Shown here one piece after another: positions 61,826 through 64,000 of a stretch of DNA of 64,000 nt. This DNA is from Microbispora sp. NBC_01189 (GTDB lineage Bacteria > Actinomycetota > Actinomycetes > Streptosporangiales > Streptosporangiaceae): positions 3,825,501 through 3,889,500 of the forward strand of contig NZ_CP108581.1 of assembly GCF_036010665.1 (NCBI RefSeq), given 5' to 3'. A program made the position numbers and the translations under genes. Every line of letters starts with the position of its first letter. The stretch's first letter is position 1. The notes beneath the pieces are model-generated. The model did no database searches, was not told where the DNA came from, and was given only the letters and a program-made list of their open reading frames with translations.

Positions 61826-62470
61826 GTGGACAGCGCTTCGCACCTGCCCGGGCTCCGGCACAGCTACGAGGGTGAGCCCCTGCTCGAATCCGGCATGGCC
61901 GACGACCCGGTGACGCAGTTCGCGCTCTGGTTCGCCGACGCCGTCGCCGCGGGACTGCCCGAACCTAACGCCGTGGTCGTCGCCACCAGCTCCGCCGGCG
62001 GCCGCCCCTCCGCCCGCACCGTCCTCCTCAAGGGGTTCGACGAACGCGGGTTCGTCTTCTTCACCAACTACGAGTCTCGCAAGGGCCGCGACCTCGCCGA
62101 GAACCCGCGGGCCTGTCTGCTGTTCCCCTGGCATCCCATCCGGCGGCAGGTCCGCGTGGAGGGCTCGGTCACCCGGATCTCGCGCGAGGACAGCGCGGCC
62201 TACTTCCACTCCCGGCCGTACGGTTCGCGCATCGGCGCGTGGGCCTCCCGCCAGAGTGCCGTGGTGGAGTCGCGCGAGCGGCTCGACGCCCGCTACCGGG
62301 AACTGGCCGAGCGCTGGCCCGAGGACCCGCCGATGCCGGACTTCTGGGGCGGCTTCCGGGTGGCGCCCGCGGAGGTCGAGTTCTGGCAGGGCCGGACCGA
62401 CCGCATGCACGACCGGCTCCGCTACCGGCTGGCGCGCGGCTCCTGGGTCATGGAGCGCCTGGCCCCATGA
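61826..62470 (+). CDS. pdxH: Pyridoxamine 5'-phosphate oxidase
   Basis: Oxidises pyridoxamine or pyridoxine 5'-phosphate to pyridoxal 5'-phosphate using FMN and O2. At 214 residues it is the family length. Diagnostic segments are PNAVVVATSSAGGRPSARTV, VLLKGFDERGFVFFTNYESR, RPYGSRIGAWASRQS, and the ending GRTDRMHDRLRY. The GTG start (61826) follows TACCTT closely, consistent with a leaderless transcript. It lies divergent from citrate synthase. Confidence 0.95.
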   Translation: MDSASHLPGLRHSYEGEPLLESGMADDPVTQFALWFADAVAAGLPEPNAVVVATSSAGGRPSARTVLLKGFDERGFVFFTNYESRKGRDLAENPRACLLFPWHPIRRQVRVEGSVTRISREDSAAYFHSRPYGSRIGAWASRQSAVVESRERLDARYRELAERWPEDPPMPDFWGGFRVAPAEVEFWQGRTDRMHDRLRYRLARGSWVMERLAP

Positions 62471-62604
62471 CCCCGCGGCCGCCGACCGACCTCGGCAGGA
62501 AGGAATCGCTGGGCTCCGATGTTTCCCATCCTGGGTCGCTTCCCCAATAGGGTCGGCTGCGAACGCGGGGGAGGTCGTAGCATCGTTGTAGTAGTGGAGG
62601 AGCC

Positions 62605-63309
62605 TTGACCGCACACGGCCTGATCGACACGACGGAGATGTATCTCCGTACGATCTTCGAACTCGAAGAGGAAGGCATCGTGCCGCTCCGTGCCCGGATC
62701 GCCGAACGCCTGCAGCAGAGCGGCCCGACGGTGAGCCAGACGGTGGCGCGGATGGAACGCGACGGCCTGGTCAAGGTGCAGGGGGACAGACACCTCAGCA
62801 TGACCGACCTGGGCCGCACGCTCGCGATCCGGGTGATGCGCAAGCACCGGCTGGCGGAGTGCCTGCTGACCCAGGTGATCGGCATGCCCTGGGAGGAGGT
62901 CCACATCGAGGCGTGCCGCTGGGAGCACGTGATGTCGGAGTCGGTGGAGACCCGGCTTGTCGGCCTGCTGCAGAACCCCCGGTTCTGCCCGCACGGCAAC
63001 CCGATCCCCGGTCTCGACGAGCTGGGGGTGCCCCAGCCCGGTTCGGCTGGAGATGAGATGGTGTCTCCCATGGTGACCCTCGCGGGTCCGACCGCCGTGT
63101 CCGTCGTCGTGCGGCGAATCAGCGAACAAGTGCAAAGCGATCCGGCTGTGATGCTTAAACTCAAGCAAGTTGGGATACAACCCGGACGCGAGGTCACGCT
63201 CGCGGCGAGCGACAACGGTGTACGGGTGACAGGTGATGGTGAGGTGGGCAGCGCGACCGCGGAGCTTCCGCGCGATGTGGCCTCTCACGTTTTCGTCACC
63301 AGACGATGA
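62605..63309 (+). CDS. DtxR/IdeR family metal-dependent repressor
   Basis: A 234-residue regulator: N-terminal winged helix (TTEMYLRTIFELEEEGIVPL, LQQSGPTVSQTVARMERDGL), metal-binding and dimerisation domain with CRWEHVMSE and the VTLAGPTAVS linker, and a C-terminal SH3-like domain (about 150-234). IdeR represses iron-uptake genes when bound to Fe2+. TTG 62605 has GGAGG 4 nt upstream. Iron or manganese preference is not certain from sequence. Confidence 0.93.
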   Translation: MTAHGLIDTTEMYLRTIFELEEEGIVPLRARIAERLQQSGPTVSQTVARMERDGLVKVQGDRHLSMTDLGRTLAIRVMRKHRLAECLLTQVIGMPWEEVHIEACRWEHVMSESVETRLVGLLQNPRFCPHGNPIPGLDELGVPQPGSAGDEMVSPMVTLAGPTAVSVVVRRISEQVQSDPAVMLKLKQVGIQPGREVTLAASDNGVRVTGDGEVGSATAELPRDVASHVFVTRR

Positions 63310-63429
63310 CGGAAAGAGTTGTGCCTGGTTGAATCCCGTAGGGAGTCCCTTCATTTCTCGCGACCCAGCCTTCGCAGGAGCGCCAGTGCCCGGCATAGCG
63401 AACCCGCCCGTTCAAGGGAAGGTCGTGGC

Positions 63430-64000
63430 ATGAGGCGCTGGGGAGACCTGTCACAGGACGCGGACGACCGCCTCACCGCCGGTTCCGTCCTGGACCACGC
63501 GGAGATGGCCGTGGTCGTGACCGACCGGTTCAGCAACGTCCTCTACTGGAACCCCTTCGCCGAGCGGTTGTTCGGCCGGGTGGGGGCGAATCCGGGCCGG
63601 GAGTCGCTGCGTACGCTCGGCATCTCCGAGCACGACCACCCGCTCGCGGCCGACCTCGCCAAGCAGGTGCTGCGGGGTGGCGTGTGGGAGGGCACCTTCG
63701 ACGTGGTCCGCGGCGACGGCACGCTGATCTACGTTCGGGCCCAGGCGGTGCCGCTGCGGCATCCGTCCGGCTCGATCACCGGCATCGTGATCACCGCACG
63801 CGAGGCGATGCGCAGCAACGAGCGCGAGAAGGACCGCTTCGGCCTGCTGGAGCGGATCGGCGAACGGCTGGCCGGCTCCCTCTACGTCGAGGAGACGCTC
63901 AACCGGGTCGCGGAGTCGCTCGTCCCGCAGTTCGCCGATCACTGCTTCATCGAGCTGGCCGAGGGCGACCGCCTGGTCCGCAAGGTCTCCACCCACGTGA
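63430..64000 (+). CDS. PAS-GAF sensor protein, probable SpoIIE-type phosphatase (partial)
   Basis: The first 190 codons of a gene that leaves the window. Residues about 20-130 are a PAS domain (AEMAVVVTDRFSNVLYWNPF, IVITAREA); a GAF-type domain begins near 145 (LLERIGERLAGSLYVEETLN, VPQFADHCFIEL). This order is usual for actinobacterial PP2C/SpoIIE phosphatases that act on STAS anti-sigma antagonists, but the catalytic end is not in view; a histidine kinase is possible. AAGGGAAGG lies about 8 nt before the ATG. Confidence 0.8.
   Translation, partial: MRRWGDLSQDADDRLTAGSVLDHAEMAVVVTDRFSNVLYWNPFAERLFGRVGANPGRESLRTLGISEHDHPLAADLAKQVLRGGVWEGTFDVVRGDGTLIYVRAQAVPLRHPSGSITGIVITAREAMRSNEREKDRFGLLERIGERLAGSLYVEETLNRVAESLVPQFADHCFIELAEGDRLVRKVSTHV

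Noticed and set aside
63310..63429. Riboswitch (for example cyclic-di-AMP type) before the PAS/GAF gene
   Set aside because: Some pairing is possible but the conserved core of known riboswitch classes was not found.

Overview
The window is chromosomal DNA from a high-GC actinomycete. Codons strongly prefer G/C in third position, GTG and TTG starts are common, and the housekeeping order mshA, ybjN-like, gpm, phoU / senX3-regX3, carD-ispF, cysS-rlmB and serC / citrate synthase / pdxH is the standard actinobacterial one. Mycothiol biosynthesis (mshA), a DUF2637 protein, AfsR/BTAD-type giant regulators and an F420-type reductase fit a filamentous actinomycete. A Streptosporangiales-like host is a reasonable guess, but sequence alone does not prove it.

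Layout. 1-3.8 kb: a BlaI/M56 peptidase sensor pair faces a macrodomain gene across a double dyad, followed by a GNAT and a methyltransferase-SDR pair. 3.9-17.8 kb: core genes for mycothiol synthesis, glycolysis, phosphate control (with a three-unit PHO box), CarD, isoprenoid synthesis, cysteinyl-tRNA synthetase and rRNA methylation. 17.8-21.05 kb: tRNA-Thr(TGT), followed by a decayed integrative element bounded by 91-bp direct repeats that copy the tRNA 3' half and its terminator. It holds a broken tyrosine integrase, a transposase remnant and small toxin-antitoxin-like genes. 21-29.7 kb: accessory DNA with an orphan Imm21 immunity gene, a HigB/HigA-type pair, a truncated methyltransferase, a hydrolase, a large secreted beta-helix/ricin protein and small secreted or unknown proteins.

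29.8-47.4 kb is a regulatory and redox region. It has a BTAD/NB-ARC regulator convergent with a DrrAB-type exporter, a Tat-exported amine oxidase, and a tight five-gene run (F420-type nitroreductase fused to hemerythrin, BTAD/AAA regulator, stand-alone hemerythrin, double PPOX-like flavoprotein, MFS exporter). It ends with a TetR/FAD-monooxygenase/EF-hand group carrying a striking double operator. 47.6-57.6 kb: a glycosyltransferase, a cobalt/nickel ECF transporter (CbiMN fusion, CbiQ, CbiO) behind a Nur-like box, a STAS protein, a fatty-acyl SDR/enoyl-CoA hydratase pair, a rhomboid protease, an ECF sigma factor with its probable membrane partner, and serC. 57.6-64 kb: a large membrane receptor-like protein with a periplasmic-binding-protein ectodomain, citrate synthase, pdxH, a DtxR/IdeR regulator and the start of a PAS/GAF sensor protein.

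A recurring feature is a -10-like hexamer (TAnnnT type) ending 5-8 nt before the start codon of many genes, with no Shine-Dalgarno sequence. This suggests widespread leaderless transcripts and was used to choose several starts. The best candidates for undescribed biology are the hemerythrin/F420 reductase/BTAD-regulator operon, the BlaI-M56-macrodomain locus and the solitary ligand-binding membrane receptor at 57.6-60.5 kb.
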